Positions 25,465 through 36,238 of a DNA stretch of 64,000 bases are shown piece after piece. Numbering within the stretch: the first letter of the stretch is position 1; each line of letters opens with the position of its first letter. Both the position numbers and the translations under genes were made by a program. A model generated the notes under the pieces. The model worked only from the letters and a program-made list of their open reading frames with translations, had not been told where the DNA came from and ran no database searches. The stretch is from Streptomyces sp. DH12. GTDB taxonomy: Bacteria; Actinomycetota; Actinomycetes; Streptomycetales; Streptomycetaceae. The stretch lies in the NCBI RefSeq assembly GCF_020873895.1, contig NZ_JAHWGT010000026.1, positions 30,323 to 94,322 of the forward strand, written 5' to 3'.

Positions 25465-26229
25465 TCAGCCGCCGAGGACCGGGAAGGCGCGCAGGAACGG
25501 TTCCGTGGTGGCCGACACGCCCCGCCCGAACGGGGCGTCGATCGCCCAGATCAGGAAGAGCAGGAAGGCGATCAGGGCGCTGTACAACCCGGCCAGCAGC
25601 AGTTCCCGGAACGTCCGGCGGATCTGCAGCGCGAAGATCAGCCCCACCGCGATCAGCGCCCCGGTGATCAGGCCGAACCACACCACGCCCGGCATCGTCT
25701 CGCCCGCCGAGTCCGCCCGGACGCTGCGCGCGTCGTCCGCCGCGGCCACCTGGTCGACCAGCGGCTGGTACGCCTCGGCCTGGTGGGCGTCGGCCGGCCG
25801 GTAGGAGGTGACCGAGCGGCGCACCTGGTGCAGCAGCTCCGTGCCCTCCTCCGTCAGCTCGCCGTGCTCCGCCATCGCGTCCCACTCGGGGCCCACCACG
25901 TGCCGGACGTACGCCTCGACGTCGGCCCGGATCCGCGCGTGCACGTCGGCGGGCCACACCTCGGAGCGCACACTGACCTCGTGCAGGGCCTGCGCCTCCT
26001 GACGGACGCTCTCCTGCGCGGTGCCGCGCCCCTCCCAGACGCCGGCGATGGCCAGGCCGAGGACGATCGCGTAGACCACACCGATCATCATCGTCATGTA
26101 CTCCATGACGTCCGGCGTCTCGGTCGGGTCGTCGTCCTCACCGAGGCGGCGGTTGTTGATGACGACGATGACGAGGACGACCGCGCACGCGGCGGCCATC
26201 GCCAGGGTCAGGACAAGCCATTCCGACAC
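25465..26229 (-). CDS. DUF4239 family membrane protein
   Basis: A 254-residue protein. It has an N-terminal membrane helix (LVLTLAMAAACAVVLVIVVI), a second helix (YMTMMIGVVYAIVLGLAIAGVW), a helical soluble middle part (EGRGTAQESVRQEAQALHEVSV, with the conserved E/QEAxxL pattern) and two C-terminal helices (GLITGALIAVGLIFAL and LLLAGLYSALIAFLLFLIWAID). That is the DUF4239 ('bestrophin-like') layout, whose members may be ion channels. The GTG at 26229 with a GAGAGAG stretch is the likely start. Confidence 0.8.
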   Translation of the reverse strand: MSEWLVLTLAMAAACAVVLVIVVINNRRLGEDDDPTETPDVMEYMTMMIGVVYAIVLGLAIAGVWEGRGTAQESVRQEAQALHEVSVRSEVWPADVHARIRADVEAYVRHVVGPEWDAMAEHGELTEEGTELLHQVRRSVTSYRPADAHQAEAYQPLVDQVAAADDARSVRADSAGETMPGVVWFGLITGALIAVGLIFALQIRRTFRELLLAGLYSALIAFLLFLIWAIDAPFGRGVSATTEPFLRAFPVLGG

Positions 26230-26303
26230 GGGAACTCTCTCTCGGTCTCGGTCTTCGGGAGGGGACGGGAGTGGGCCGGGTGCGCCGCGACGCGGTGGTG
26301 GCC

Positions 26304-26921
26304 TCAGCGCGAGCGGGGGCGCAGGATGGCGGCGGCGAAGACGGCGGGCGCCGTGAGCAGCAGCATCATCGACACCATCGACGGCCCGCGCTTGGGCTTC
26401 GGGCGCTGCGCCGCCCGGTAGGCGGGCAGCGGGTAGGTCACCGCCGGCGCGGCCGTCGGCGCCGGCCGCGGTGCCGGGGGCGAGGCGGGTGGCGGCACAG
26501 GCGCGGGAGCCGGCGCCGCGGGATTGGGTGGTGGCGGCGCGGGCGCCACCGGACGCGGCGGGGCGGGGGCGGGCGGCGCGCTCGCGGCGGGCGGCTCTGG
26601 CCGCGGGGCGGACGGTGGCGCCGGCGGTGAGGGCCGAGGCGGCGAAGGGCTCGGCGTCGGCTGGGAGGAGGGGCCGGGGGAGGGGCCGGGAGAGGGCGTC
26701 GGCCGCGGCGTCGGCGAGGGGACCGGGGGAGTGGGGCGGGGCGTACAGGACGAGCCGCCCGCGACGGACACCGCGTGGGTGCCCCCGGGCCCGGTCGACG
26801 CGTGGGCACAGCTGTCGGCCGAGGCCGGCGGCGCGAGGGCGGGGGAGAGCACGAGCGGCCAGGCGAGCACCGCGCCCGCCACCGCCCGCGCGACGAGGGA
26901 TCCATACACGCCGAAGAGCAT
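26304..26921 (-). CDS. Exported proline-rich protein with C-terminal membrane helix
   Basis: A 205-residue protein. It has an N-terminal signal-like hydrophobic segment ending ASADSCAHAS, a short Cys-containing region (two Cys 22 residues apart), about 100 residues of Pro/Ala/Ser/Thr repeats, and a C-terminal hydrophobic segment (MVSMMLLLTAPAVFAAAIL) with a basic tail. A rigid Pro-rich stalk between signal peptide and anchor suggests a wall-spanning surface protein. No ribosome site is obvious before the ATG at 26921, and the GTG at 26909 is possible. It adds to the surface-protein cluster next to the sortase, but no sorting motif is visible. Confidence 0.6.
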   Translation of the reverse strand: MLFGVYGSLVARAVAGAVLAWPLVLSPALAPPASADSCAHASTGPGGTHAVSVAGGSSCTPRPTPPVPSPTPRPTPSPGPSPGPSSQPTPSPSPPRPSPPAPPSAPRPEPPAASAPPAPAPPRPVAPAPPPPNPAAPAPAPVPPPASPPAPRPAPTAAPAVTYPLPAYRAAQRPKPKRGPSMVSMMLLLTAPAVFAAAILRPRSR

Positions 26922-27127
26922 GATCAGACCAACGAGCCACCGTCTGCCGGAGCGCGGTGATTCCCCTGATGGGAGGTTTCGCTCGAACTTGCGTTCCGTC
27001 GCCCGGCGCAGTCCCGGCCCGGGAACTTCGCCTCCCCGTTGAACACTTCCGCCCCCCGGGCCCGTACCTAGGACCGTGAACGGCGCACGGCAGACGCCGC
27101 GAGCAACTCGACACGACGGGAGCTGAG

Positions 27128-28201
27128 ATGAGGAACTGGCGCGACACGGCGCTCGCGGCGACGGCGGTGGCGGCCCTGCTGACCCTGACGGCCTGCGGAC
27201 AGGACGAGGGCGACCGCATCGGCGGCCAGTCCGTGGGAGCCGCGGCCCCCGCGGGCGCCCCCGGCGACGCCGGGTACGGCGGGAAGGGCTCCGGCGGCGC
27301 GTACGGCTCCGGCGCGGCCTCCTCCGGGGCCCCCGCCACGCCCGCCGGGCAGCTCGCCGTCCGCAAGGGCACGGCCAGCGGCGACGTCCTGACCGACGCC
27401 GAGGGCCGCACCCTCTACCGGTTCGACAAGGACTCCGCCGACCCGCCCGAGTCCGCCTGCGAGGGCGACTGCGCCACGGCCTGGCCGGTCGTCACCGCGG
27501 AGGGCGCCAAGGCCCCGGCCGGGGTCGACTCCGCGCTGCTCGGCGCGCTGACCCGCCCCGACGGCACCAAGCAGCTGACCGTCGACGGCTGGCCGATGTA
27601 CCGGTACGCCAAGGACACCAAGGCCGGCGACACCAACGGCCACGGCGTCGGCGGCACCTGGTACGCGGCGGCCCCCGACGGGAGGAAGGCCGCGGCGGGC
27701 GCCTCCCCGGGCCCGGCGTCAGGGGAGGGCGGCGGCGAGGAGGCCCCGGCGGGCGGTGGCGCGGACGACGGCTACGGCGGCGGATCCGGCGAAGGGACGG
27801 GCGAAGGGTCCGGCGGCGGTGAGGAGGCGCCCGCCGAACGCGCCGGGCTCTCCGTCCGCGAGGACCCCAAGCTCGGCGAGATCGTCGTCGACGGCGAGGG
27901 CCGGACGGTCTACCGGTTCACCAAGGACTCGGCCTGGCCGATGAAGACCGCCTGCACCGGCGCGTGCCTGGAGAAGTGGCCGGTCGTCGAGCCCGTCGCC
28001 AAGGCCGACACCGAGGGCATCACCACCAAGGGGTACGTGACGTTCGAGCGGCCCGACGGCAAGAGCCAGCAGACCATCGACTGCTGGCCCCTCTACACCT
28101 TCGCCGGCGACAAGAAGCCCGGCGACACCAACGGTCAGGGCGTGGGCGGCACCTGGTACGCCGTCTCGCCCGACGGAAAGCTGGTCGGAGCGTCCAAGTA
28201 G
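27128..28201 (+). CDS. SCO0930-family lipoprotein with two COG4315 repeats
   Basis: A 357-residue lipoprotein (lipobox LTACGQ). Two copies of the 'secreted repeat' domain are present at about 75-180 and 235-355. Each contains a GEGRTxYRFxKDSA-type strand, a Cys pair (ESACEGDCATAWPVV; MKTACTGACLEKWPVV), RPDGxxQxTxDxWPxY and GVGGTWYA. A Gly/Glu-rich linker joins them. The domain is widespread in actinobacteria, often linked to electron transfer or surface proteins, but its activity is unproven. The ATG at 27128 is preceded by GGGAGCTG. A strong terminator follows at 28230-28275. The link to a DUF574 methyltransferase and RmdA-like gene is also, from memory, that of S. coelicolor SCO0930-SCO0928. 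Confidence 0.88.
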   Translation: MRNWRDTALAATAVAALLTLTACGQDEGDRIGGQSVGAAAPAGAPGDAGYGGKGSGGAYGSGAASSGAPATPAGQLAVRKGTASGDVLTDAEGRTLYRFDKDSADPPESACEGDCATAWPVVTAEGAKAPAGVDSALLGALTRPDGTKQLTVDGWPMYRYAKDTKAGDTNGHGVGGTWYAAAPDGRKAAAGASPGPASGEGGGEEAPAGGGADDGYGGGSGEGTGEGSGGGEEAPAERAGLSVREDPKLGEIVVDGEGRTVYRFTKDSAWPMKTACTGACLEKWPVVEPVAKADTEGITTKGYVTFERPDGKSQQTIDCWPLYTFAGDKKPGDTNGQGVGGTWYAVSPDGKLVGASK

Positions 28202-28229
28202 AGTCCCCCACAGGCGACTCCGGCCCGGT

Positions 28230-28275
28230 GGGCGGCCCGTCGACTCCCTCCCCTCGCGGGAGCGACGGGCCGCCC
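28230..28275 (+). terminator. Terminator after the SCO0930-type lipoprotein gene
   Basis: A 13-bp stem (28230-28242 with 28263-28275) plus an inner 5-bp stem (CTCCC/GGGAG) after a single bulged A, with a 9-base loop. Confidence 0.85.
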
Positions 28276-28436
28276 CGCCGCACACCCGGGGAGGGGTCCG
28301 CCCGCGCCGCCGCCTGTGACGAAGAACGGATCGCATTTTTCCGTTTCCCCTCGCCCTCCCGGCGGGCGATCAGTAGCCTCGGCTCGAACACCGGCCAGGA
28401 ACTGGCCTCATCACCATGGCGACTGTGGGAGATTCG

Positions 28437-29249
28437 ATGGACCGTCCCGCCTGGGCCCCGCCGGGCATCGACCTGTCGGTGCCGAGCGTGTCCCGCATCT
28501 ACGACTACTACCTGGGCGGTTCCCACAACTTCGAAGTCGACCGCGAAGCCGCCCGCAGGGCCATGGAGTTCCTGCCCGGCCTGCCCAAGATCATGCAGGC
28601 CAACCGGGCGTTCATGCGCCGCGCCGTCCGCCACGCGGTCGCCGAGGGCGTGACCCAGTTCCTCGACATCGGCTCCGGCATACCGACCTTCGGCAACGTC
28701 CACGAGGTCGCCCTCGCCGCCGCCCCCGACGCCCGCGTCGTCTACGTCGACCACGATCCCGTGGCGGTGGCGCACAGCAAGGCGGTGCTCGCCGACGAGG
28801 AGCGCGTCGACATCGCCGCCGCCGACCTGCGCAAGCCGAGGGACGTGCTGCACAGCCCGCCAGTGGCCCGACTGCTCGACCTGGACCGGCCGGTGGCGCT
28901 GCTCCTCGTCGCCGTACTGCACTTCCTGGAGGACTCCGACCGGCCCTACGAGGCGGTCGAGGAGCTCCGCGAGGCGCTGGCGCCCGGCAGCCTCCTCATC
29001 CTCACCCACGCCTCGTTCGAGGGCATCCCGGTCCCCGAGGAGCAGGCGGGCGGCACCGTCGGCGTCTACCGAGACATCCGCAACCCGCTCGTGATGCGCT
29101 CCCGCGACCAGGTCGCCCGGTTCTTCGACGGGTTCGAGATGGTCGAACCCGGCCTGGTTTCCATGCCGCACTGGCGGCCCGAGACGCCGCCCGAGCAGGA
29201 GGACCCGTACGCCTTCTCGGGCTTCGCCGGGGTGGGGCGCAAGGGGTGA
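28437..29249 (+). CDS. DUF574 family SAM-dependent methyltransferase
   Basis: A 270-residue protein of the S-adenosylmethionine-dependent family expanded in Streptomyces. It has SVPSVSRIYDYYLGGSHNFEVDRE (family entry motif), the SAM loop QFLDIGSGIPTFGNVHEVA, VVYVDHDPVAVAHSKAVL with the ribose-binding acid, and LLLVAVLHFLED. The acceptor is unknown. The ATG at 28437 has GGGAG five bases upstream, while the ATG at 28416 has none, so I use 28437. The stop overlaps the GTG of the rmdA-like gene (GTGA), so the two proteins are made from one message, and a functional link to c-di-GMP signalling is possible. Confidence 0.85.
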   Translation: MDRPAWAPPGIDLSVPSVSRIYDYYLGGSHNFEVDREAARRAMEFLPGLPKIMQANRAFMRRAVRHAVAEGVTQFLDIGSGIPTFGNVHEVALAAAPDARVVYVDHDPVAVAHSKAVLADEERVDIAAADLRKPRDVLHSPPVARLLDLDRPVALLLVAVLHFLEDSDRPYEAVEELREALAPGSLLILTHASFEGIPVPEEQAGGTVGVYRDIRNPLVMRSRDQVARFFDGFEMVEPGLVSMPHWRPETPPEQEDPYAFSGFAGVGRKG

Positions 29250-31411
29250 GCACGCCGGCGCAGGCGTCCGGCTCCGCGGCGGAGCCGGACGGCCTGGAGG
29301 ACAGACTCCAGCGGTTCGCGACGATATGGAGCCGGGCCATCTTCCCGGTGACGGCCACGTCGATGACCCGCACCGAATTCGAACAGCACCTGCTGCCGCT
29401 CGCGCGGCGGCTCAGCGCCGCCCTGCACGCCCGGCCGTTCGACGTGGCGCCCGCCCACGCCGTCGGCACCGCCCTGGTCGCCGCGCACTGCACGGACCCC
29501 GACGCCCTCAGCCGCACGCTCGGCGTCGTCGACTCCTACCTGGTGCTGTACTGCGGCGCCGGCGACACCCCCGCCGACGACCTGCGGGCCCGCTGCGCCC
29601 GCCTCCAGCACGCCCTGGCCGCGGGGTTCGCCCGCGCGCTGCGGGAGCGGACCCTCGTCGAGCAGGAGGCCATCGCCCGCTCGGCGCTCTCCGCCCGCGC
29701 CTTCGCCGAGCAGGCCCTGCACGCCACTGAGGCCCGCTTCCGCGCCGTCTTCCAGGAGGCCGCGATCGGCATCGGCATCGCCGACCTCGACGGCAACGTC
29801 CTCGACGTCAACGAGGCCCTCACCCGCATGTTCGGCGGTCTCGAACACCTCGTCAGGGGCCGCAACGTCACCGAGTGGGTCCACCCGGAGGACGCCCCGC
29901 ACGTCTGGAAGCTCTACGGGGAGCTGGTGCGCGGTGAACGCGACCACTTCCGCGTGGAGAAGCCGTTCTACCGCTCCGACGGCACCGCCCTGTGGACCAA
30001 CCTGACGGTCTCCCTGCTCCGCGACGCCGAGGGCCGCCCCCAGTACCAGCTGGCCCTCATGGAGGACACCACCGAGCGGCGCCTGCTCAACCTGCGCCTG
30101 CGCTACGAGGCCACCCACGACGCGCTCACCGGGCTGCCCAACCGCAGCCTGTTCTTCGAACGCCTCGACAAGGCCCTCAACGCCGGCGACGGCACCCGCT
30201 TCGGCCTGTGCTACCTCGACCTGGACGGCTTCAAGGCCATCAACGACAGCCTCGGCCACGCGGCGGGCGACCGGCTCCTCGTCGAGGTCGCCGACCGGCT
30301 GGAGTCCTGCGCCACCGCTCCCGGCGAGATGGTCGCCCGGCTCGGCGGCGACGAGTTCGTCGCCCTCACCACCGGCCCGGACGTCTCCTCGCAGGACACC
30401 GAGGAGCTCGCCGGCCGGATCCTCAACGCCCTGTCCACACCGATCGGCCTGGACGGGCGGGAGATCACCGTCCGCGGCAGCATCGGCATCGTCGAGGGCT
30501 GCGCCGGCGAGCGCGGCTCCGCGGACGTCCTGCGCAGCGCCGACATCACCATGTACCGGGCCAAGTCGGCGGGCGGCAACCGCTACGAGCGCGCCGACGC
30601 CGAGGCCGACGCCCGCGCCATCACCCGACACGGCCTGACCACCGCGCTCCCGGCGGCCCTGGACCGGGGCGAGTTCTTCATCGAGTACCAGCCGCTCGTC
30701 CACCTCGGCGACGGCACGGTGCACGGCGCGGAGGCGCTGGTGCGCTGGTGCCACCCGCAGCACGGCGTGCTCGGCCCGGACCGGTTCATCCCGCTGGCCG
30801 AGCACACCGGGCTCATCGTGCCGCTCGGCCGGTGGGTCCTGCAGGAGGCGGTGCGCCAGGCCAGGTACTGGAAGCACCGCCACACCGACGGCGGCCCGCT
30901 GCGGATCAACGTCAACCTCTCGCCCACCCAGCTCCACCACCCCGGGCTCGTCACCGACATCGTCGACGTGCTGGAGCGCTCCGGCCTCGCCCCCGGCGCC
31001 CTGTGCCTGGAGGTCACCGAGTCCGCCCTCATCGGCGCCGACGAGGACCTGCTCAAGCCGCTGCGGCAGCTGGCCGAGATGGGCGTCGACATAGCGCTCG
31101 ACGACTTCGGCACCGGCTACTCCAACCTCGCCAACCTGCGCCGCCTGCCGGTCAGCGTCCTCAAGCTCGACCGCTCCTTCACCAGGGGCATGCAGCAGCA
31201 CCCGGCGGACCCCGTCGACCTGAAGATCGTCGAGGGCATCGTCTCCCTGGCGCACAGCCTGGAGCTGGCCGTCACCGTGGAGGGCGTGGAGACGGCCGCC
31301 CAGGCCGACCAGCTGCGCGCGCTCGGCTGCGACACGGCGCAGGGCTGGTACTACGCCCGCCCGGGCGCGCCCGACCGCATCCACCGCCTGGTGCTGGCGG
31401 ACGCCGTGTGA
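29246..31411 (+). CDS. rmdA: RmdA-like PAS-GGDEF-EAL c-di-GMP enzyme
   Basis: A 721-residue cytoplasmic protein. A helical N-terminal domain (1-150) precedes PAS (about 155-285; FRAVFQEAAIGIGIADLDGN, ending LALMEDTTERR). GGDEF (about 295-450) keeps the RLGGDEF active site. EAL (about 470-720) keeps EALVRW, NVNLSPTQL, EVTESALI, LDDFGTGYSNL and VEGVET, the residues needed for phosphodiesterase catalysis. Both domains therefore look active. RmdA (SCO0928) of S. coelicolor has this architecture, hydrolyses c-di-GMP and affects sporulation timing. The neighbouring lipoprotein and methyltransferase support the same identity here. The GTG at 29246 overlaps the upstream stop. Confidence 0.88.
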   Translation: MSTPAQASGSAAEPDGLEDRLQRFATIWSRAIFPVTATSMTRTEFEQHLLPLARRLSAALHARPFDVAPAHAVGTALVAAHCTDPDALSRTLGVVDSYLVLYCGAGDTPADDLRARCARLQHALAAGFARALRERTLVEQEAIARSALSARAFAEQALHATEARFRAVFQEAAIGIGIADLDGNVLDVNEALTRMFGGLEHLVRGRNVTEWVHPEDAPHVWKLYGELVRGERDHFRVEKPFYRSDGTALWTNLTVSLLRDAEGRPQYQLALMEDTTERRLLNLRLRYEATHDALTGLPNRSLFFERLDKALNAGDGTRFGLCYLDLDGFKAINDSLGHAAGDRLLVEVADRLESCATAPGEMVARLGGDEFVALTTGPDVSSQDTEELAGRILNALSTPIGLDGREITVRGSIGIVEGCAGERGSADVLRSADITMYRAKSAGGNRYERADAEADARAITRHGLTTALPAALDRGEFFIEYQPLVHLGDGTVHGAEALVRWCHPQHGVLGPDRFIPLAEHTGLIVPLGRWVLQEAVRQARYWKHRHTDGGPLRINVNLSPTQLHHPGLVTDIVDVLERSGLAPGALCLEVTESALIGADEDLLKPLRQLAEMGVDIALDDFGTGYSNLANLRRLPVSVLKLDRSFTRGMQQHPADPVDLKIVEGIVSLAHSLELAVTVEGVETAAQADQLRALGCDTAQGWYYARPGAPDRIHRLVLADAV

Positions 31412-31428
31412 CACCGGCCTGCCTCCGA

Positions 31429-31494
31429 CCGGGGCCCGGGTGGCCCCCCGCCCGGCTCCCGTCCGGGGCCCGGGTGGCCTCGCCCGGCTCCCGT
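31429..31494. repeat. Imperfect tandem repeat (34 + 32 bp)
   Basis: Two adjacent copies begin CCGGGGCCCGGGTGGCC and end CGCCCGGCTCCCGT, differing by two bases of length in the middle. They lie between the convergent rmdA and lysR genes. Confidence 0.7.
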
Positions 31495-31540
31495 CCGCGA
31501 TCGGTGTGACCGCTCGGCCCCCCGTCCGGGGCCGGGCGGC

Positions 31541-32425
31541 TCAGTGCTCCGGAAGCGACTGGAGCAGTACCCGCCGCAGCTCCCGGGCAGCCCGCGGCGG
31601 CGCGACGTCGCTGCGGTGCGCCAGCGCGATGGTCCGCCGCAGCCCCGGCGGCGCCAGCGCCGTCACCCGCAGGTCGCGCCCCGCCCGGGCGACCATGCTG
31701 GGCACCACCGCCACGCCCAGCCCCGCCCGTACGAAGCCCAGCACGGCGTCCATCTCGCCGCCCTCCACGGTGAACGACGGCTCGAACCCCTCGGCCCGGC
31801 ACGCGGCGACCGTCAGCTCCCGCAGGTCGTAACCGTGCCGGAACATCACCATCGGCCGCCCCTCCAGGTCCCGGATCCGCACGGGCCGCCGCGGCGCCGG
31901 TTCCGCCGTCGAGGAGACGACCACCAGGTCCTCCCGCAGCAGCTCCACCGTCGTCAGCGAGGGCGCGGGCGTCGGCAGCGGCAGCACGACCAGCGCCAGG
32001 TCGAGCGCGCCGCGTGCCAGCTCCCGCACGAGGTCGTGGGAACCGCCCTCCTCGATCAGGATCCGGATGCCCGGGTACAGCGCGTGGAAGGCCCGCAGCA
32101 CCCCGGGGAGCAGCCCCGTGCACAGGCTCGGCGTGGCGCCCAGCCGTACCCGTCCGCGCCGCAGCCGCACCAGCTCCTGCACCTCGTGCCGGGCGGTGTC
32201 CGCGTCGGCGAGGATGCGCCGCGCGAGCGGCAGCAGCGCCTCGCCCGCGTCGGTCAGGGCGATGTTGCCCCGGGCCCGGCTGAAGAGCTCGGCCCCCAGC
32301 TCCTTCTCCAGGGCACGCACCTGCTGCGACAGCGACGGCTGGGAGACGTGGACGCGCTCGGCGGCCCGCGTGAAGTGCCGCGTCTCGGCCACGGCCACGA
32401 AGTACACCAGCTGCTGGAACTGCAT
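31541..32425 (-). CDS. LysR-family transcriptional regulator
   Basis: A 294-residue regulator. The N-terminal winged helix-turn-helix (MQFQQLVYFVAVAETRHFTRAAERVHVSQPSLSQQVRALEKELGAELFSR) is classic LysR, and a periplasmic-binding-like effector domain follows (about 90-290; RVRLGATPSLCTGLLPG, MFRHGYDLRELT, VRAGLGVAVVPSMVAR). It is transcribed away from sdhCAB, with a shared 95-base control region containing a T-N11-A palindrome. LysR proteins usually regulate the divergent operon and themselves, so control of succinate dehydrogenase is the natural inference. A small carboxylate is a plausible inducer. Confidence 0.93.
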   Translation of the reverse strand: MQFQQLVYFVAVAETRHFTRAAERVHVSQPSLSQQVRALEKELGAELFSRARGNIALTDAGEALLPLARRILADADTARHEVQELVRLRRGRVRLGATPSLCTGLLPGVLRAFHALYPGIRILIEEGGSHDLVRELARGALDLALVVLPLPTPAPSLTTVELLREDLVVVSSTAEPAPRRPVRIRDLEGRPMVMFRHGYDLRELTVAACRAEGFEPSFTVEGGEMDAVLGFVRAGLGVAVVPSMVARAGRDLRVTALAPPGLRRTIALAHRSDVAPPRAARELRRVLLQSLPEH

Positions 32426-32445
32426 GGGACCACCCTAAGCGGCTG

Positions 32446-32464
32446 CGATAGGCGACACCTATCG
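32446..32464. promoter_or_regulatory. LysR-type operator between lysR and sdhC
   Basis: CGATAGG and CCTATCG are perfect inverted arms with a 5-base centre (CGACA). Inside, T-N11-A (the LysR box) is satisfied. It lies 21 bases from the LysR start and 20 bases upstream of the sdhC -35. Confidence 0.7.
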
Positions 32465-32483
32465 AGATCAGCCGCACCATGTC

Positions 32484-32513
32484 TTGGACCTCTCGGAGCG
32501 TCGGACCTACCGT
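32484..32513 (+). promoter_or_regulatory. Candidate sdhC promoter, leaderless transcript
   Basis: TTGGAC (32484-32489) and TACCGT (32508-32513) are 18 bases apart. The -10 ends 7 bases before the ATG at 32521, and no Shine-Dalgarno sequence is present, so the message is probably leaderless. Confidence 0.45.
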
Positions 32514-32520
32514 CGCGTGT

Positions 32521-33252
32521 ATGGCTCAGGCAACGCGGACGCACTCCTCGGGCACGGCCGGGCGACCGCCGTCCCCGCGCGCCCCCCGGCGCACCCTCCT
32601 CGGATCGACCGTCGGCAAGAAGGCCGTCATGGCCGTCAGCGGCCTGGTCCTCCTCGGTTACCTCGTCGCCCACGTCATGGGCAACCTCAAGGTCTTCTTC
32701 GGCCCCGACGAGTTCAACGCCTACGGCCACTGGCTGCGCACCATGGGCGCCCCCGTCCTCCACCACGAGTGGGGACTGTGGATCGTCCGCGTGGTGCTGC
32801 TCACCGCGGTGGTCGCCCACGGCGTCTCGGCGTACCAGCTCAGCCGGCTCGACCGGAAGGCCCGCCCCACCCGCTACGTACACAAGCGCCGGCGGGCGAG
32901 CTACGCCACCCGCACCATGCGCTGGGGCGGCGTCATCATCGCCCTGTTCGTGGTCTGGCACCTGCTCGACCTCACGACGCTCACCGTCAACGAGAACGCC
33001 CAGCCCGGCCACCCCTACGAGAACGTCGTGGCGACCTTCTCCACCTGGTACGGCAACGTGATCTACATCGTCGCCATGCTCGCCGTCGGACTGCACATCC
33101 GGCACGGCTTCTGGAGCGCCGCCCAGACCCTCGGCGCCGGCAACGCCCGCCGCGACCGCGCCCTGAGGACCGCCGCCACCGCGCTCGCCCTGGTCCTCAC
33201 GGCGGGCTTCCTCGCCGTGCCCCTCGCCGTCATGACCGGAGTCGTGAGCTGA
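32521..33252 (+). CDS. sdhC: Succinate dehydrogenase cytochrome b subunit
   Basis: A 243-residue membrane anchor with five helices, of the single-subunit diheme (B-type, menaquinone-reactive) family. Conserved His and segments are [80 protein letters not shown] and [21 protein letters not shown]. The helix histidines bind heme and anchor the electron path from the Fe-S subunit to menaquinone. The N-terminal 25 residues are a Ser/Pro/Arg-rich extension. It is the first gene of the operon, one base apart from sdhA, and under probable LysR control. Confidence 0.92.
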   Translation: MAQATRTHSSGTAGRPPSPRAPRRTLLGSTVGKKAVMAVSGLVLLGYLVAHVMGNLKVFFGPDEFNAYGHWLRTMGAPVLHHEWGLWIVRVVLLTAVVAHGVSAYQLSRLDRKARPTRYVHKRRRASYATRTMRWGGVIIALFVVWHLLDLTTLTVNENAQPGHPYENVVATFSTWYGNVIYIVAMLAVGLHIRHGFWSAAQTLGAGNARRDRALRTAATALALVLTAGFLAVPLAVMTGVVS

Positions 33253-33253
33253 C

Positions 33254-35199
<1,946 letters not shown>

Positions 35200-35203
<4 letters not shown>

Positions 35204-35946
35204 GGCTCACCCTGCGCGTCTGGCGCCAGAAGAACGCCGACGCCCCCGGCACCATGGCCACCTACGACGTGGACGGCATCTCCCGCGACATGTCGTTCCT
35301 GGAGATGCTCGACACCCTCAACGAGGAGCTGATCCTGCGCGGCGAGGACCCCGTCGCCTTCGACCACGACTGCCGCGAGGGCATCTGCGGCGCCTGCAGC
35401 ATGGTCATCGACGGCGAGGCCCACGGACCGGAACGCACCACCGCCTGCCAGCTCCACATGCGCGCCTTCGAGGACGGCGCCACCATCGACATCGAGCCGT
35501 GGCGCGCCGCCGCCTTCCCCGTCGTCAAGGACCTCGTGGTCGACCGGTCCGCCTTCGACCGGATCATCCAGGCCGGCGGCTACATCAGCGCCCCCACCGG
35601 CTCCGCCCCGGAGGCGCACGCCACGCCCGTCCCGAAGGCCGACGCCGACTCCGCCTTCGAGCACGCCGAGTGCATCGGCTGCGGCGCCTGCGTGGCGGCC
35701 TGCCCCAACGGCTCGGCGATGCTCTTCACCTCCGCGAAGGTCAACCACCTCAACGTCCTGCCGCAGGGCGCGCCCGAACGGGAGACCCGCGTCCTCGACA
35801 TGGTGGCGCAGATGGACGCCGAGGGCTTCGGCGGCTGCACCCTGGCGGGGGAGTGCGCCACGGCCTGCCCCAAGGGCATCCCCCTGCCGTCCATCTCGGC
35901 GATGAACAAGGAGTGGCTGCGTGCCGCCCGCCGCCGGGCGGTTTAA
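35200..35946 (+). CDS. sdhB: Succinate dehydrogenase iron-sulfur subunit
   Basis: A 248-residue subunit that passes electrons from FAD to the membrane heme and menaquinone. A [2Fe-2S] site in the N-terminal half is [15 protein letters not shown], with a fourth Cys in TTACQLHM. The C-terminal half has the [12 protein letters not shown] and [12 protein letters not shown] motifs for the [4Fe-4S] and [3Fe-4S] clusters. The ATG at 35200 overlaps the sdhA stop (ATGA). It is the last gene of the operon. A second, canonical sdhCDAB operon is usual elsewhere in Streptomyces genomes, so this set may be a specialised or low-oxygen isoform, which is an inference. Confidence 0.95.
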
Positions 35947-36000
35947 GGACAGCTTCACGCTGTGGCTCCGGTCACAGCGCCGGCGTCCGGGCGAAAGAAT

Positions 36001-36028
36001 CTCCGCGCGGCGGTCGCCCCGCGCGGAG
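36001..36028 (+). terminator. sdhCAB terminator
   Basis: CTCCGCGCGG (36001-36010) pairs with CCGCGCGGAG (36019-36028) across an 8-base loop, 55 bases after the sdhB stop. Confidence 0.6.
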
Positions 36029-36158
36029 GACTTCGCTCCGGCACACGTCGGCGAAGGCCCCCGACAACAAGATCGATGTCGTTCAACCCTGTACCGCTCG
36101 TGGTGAGTTGTCCGCATCCGAGTCGTCCCCGGCCACCCGATTTCCCCTCGCCGCGCGA

Positions 36159-36184
36159 CCCCGGTAGGCATATGCCTGCCGGGG
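36159..36184. promoter_or_regulatory. 26-bp near-perfect palindrome
   Basis: Two 13-base arms abut with no loop (left arm CCCCGGTAGGCAT), with one mismatched position that can form G-T. The AT-containing centre GGCATATGCC is conspicuous in this GC-rich DNA. A regulator binding site is more likely than a terminator because no loop is available. Confidence 0.45.
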
Positions 36185-36238
36185 CGCCGACCACCGCCCC
36201 GGTGCACCTGACCACGGGACTCACTGGGGGTTCTCTTC

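Noticed and set aside
31429-31494. Tandem 34/32-bp repeat as a functional element
   Set aside because: It sits between convergent genes, has no hairpin or motif beyond GC-rich sequence, and is best seen as a local duplication.
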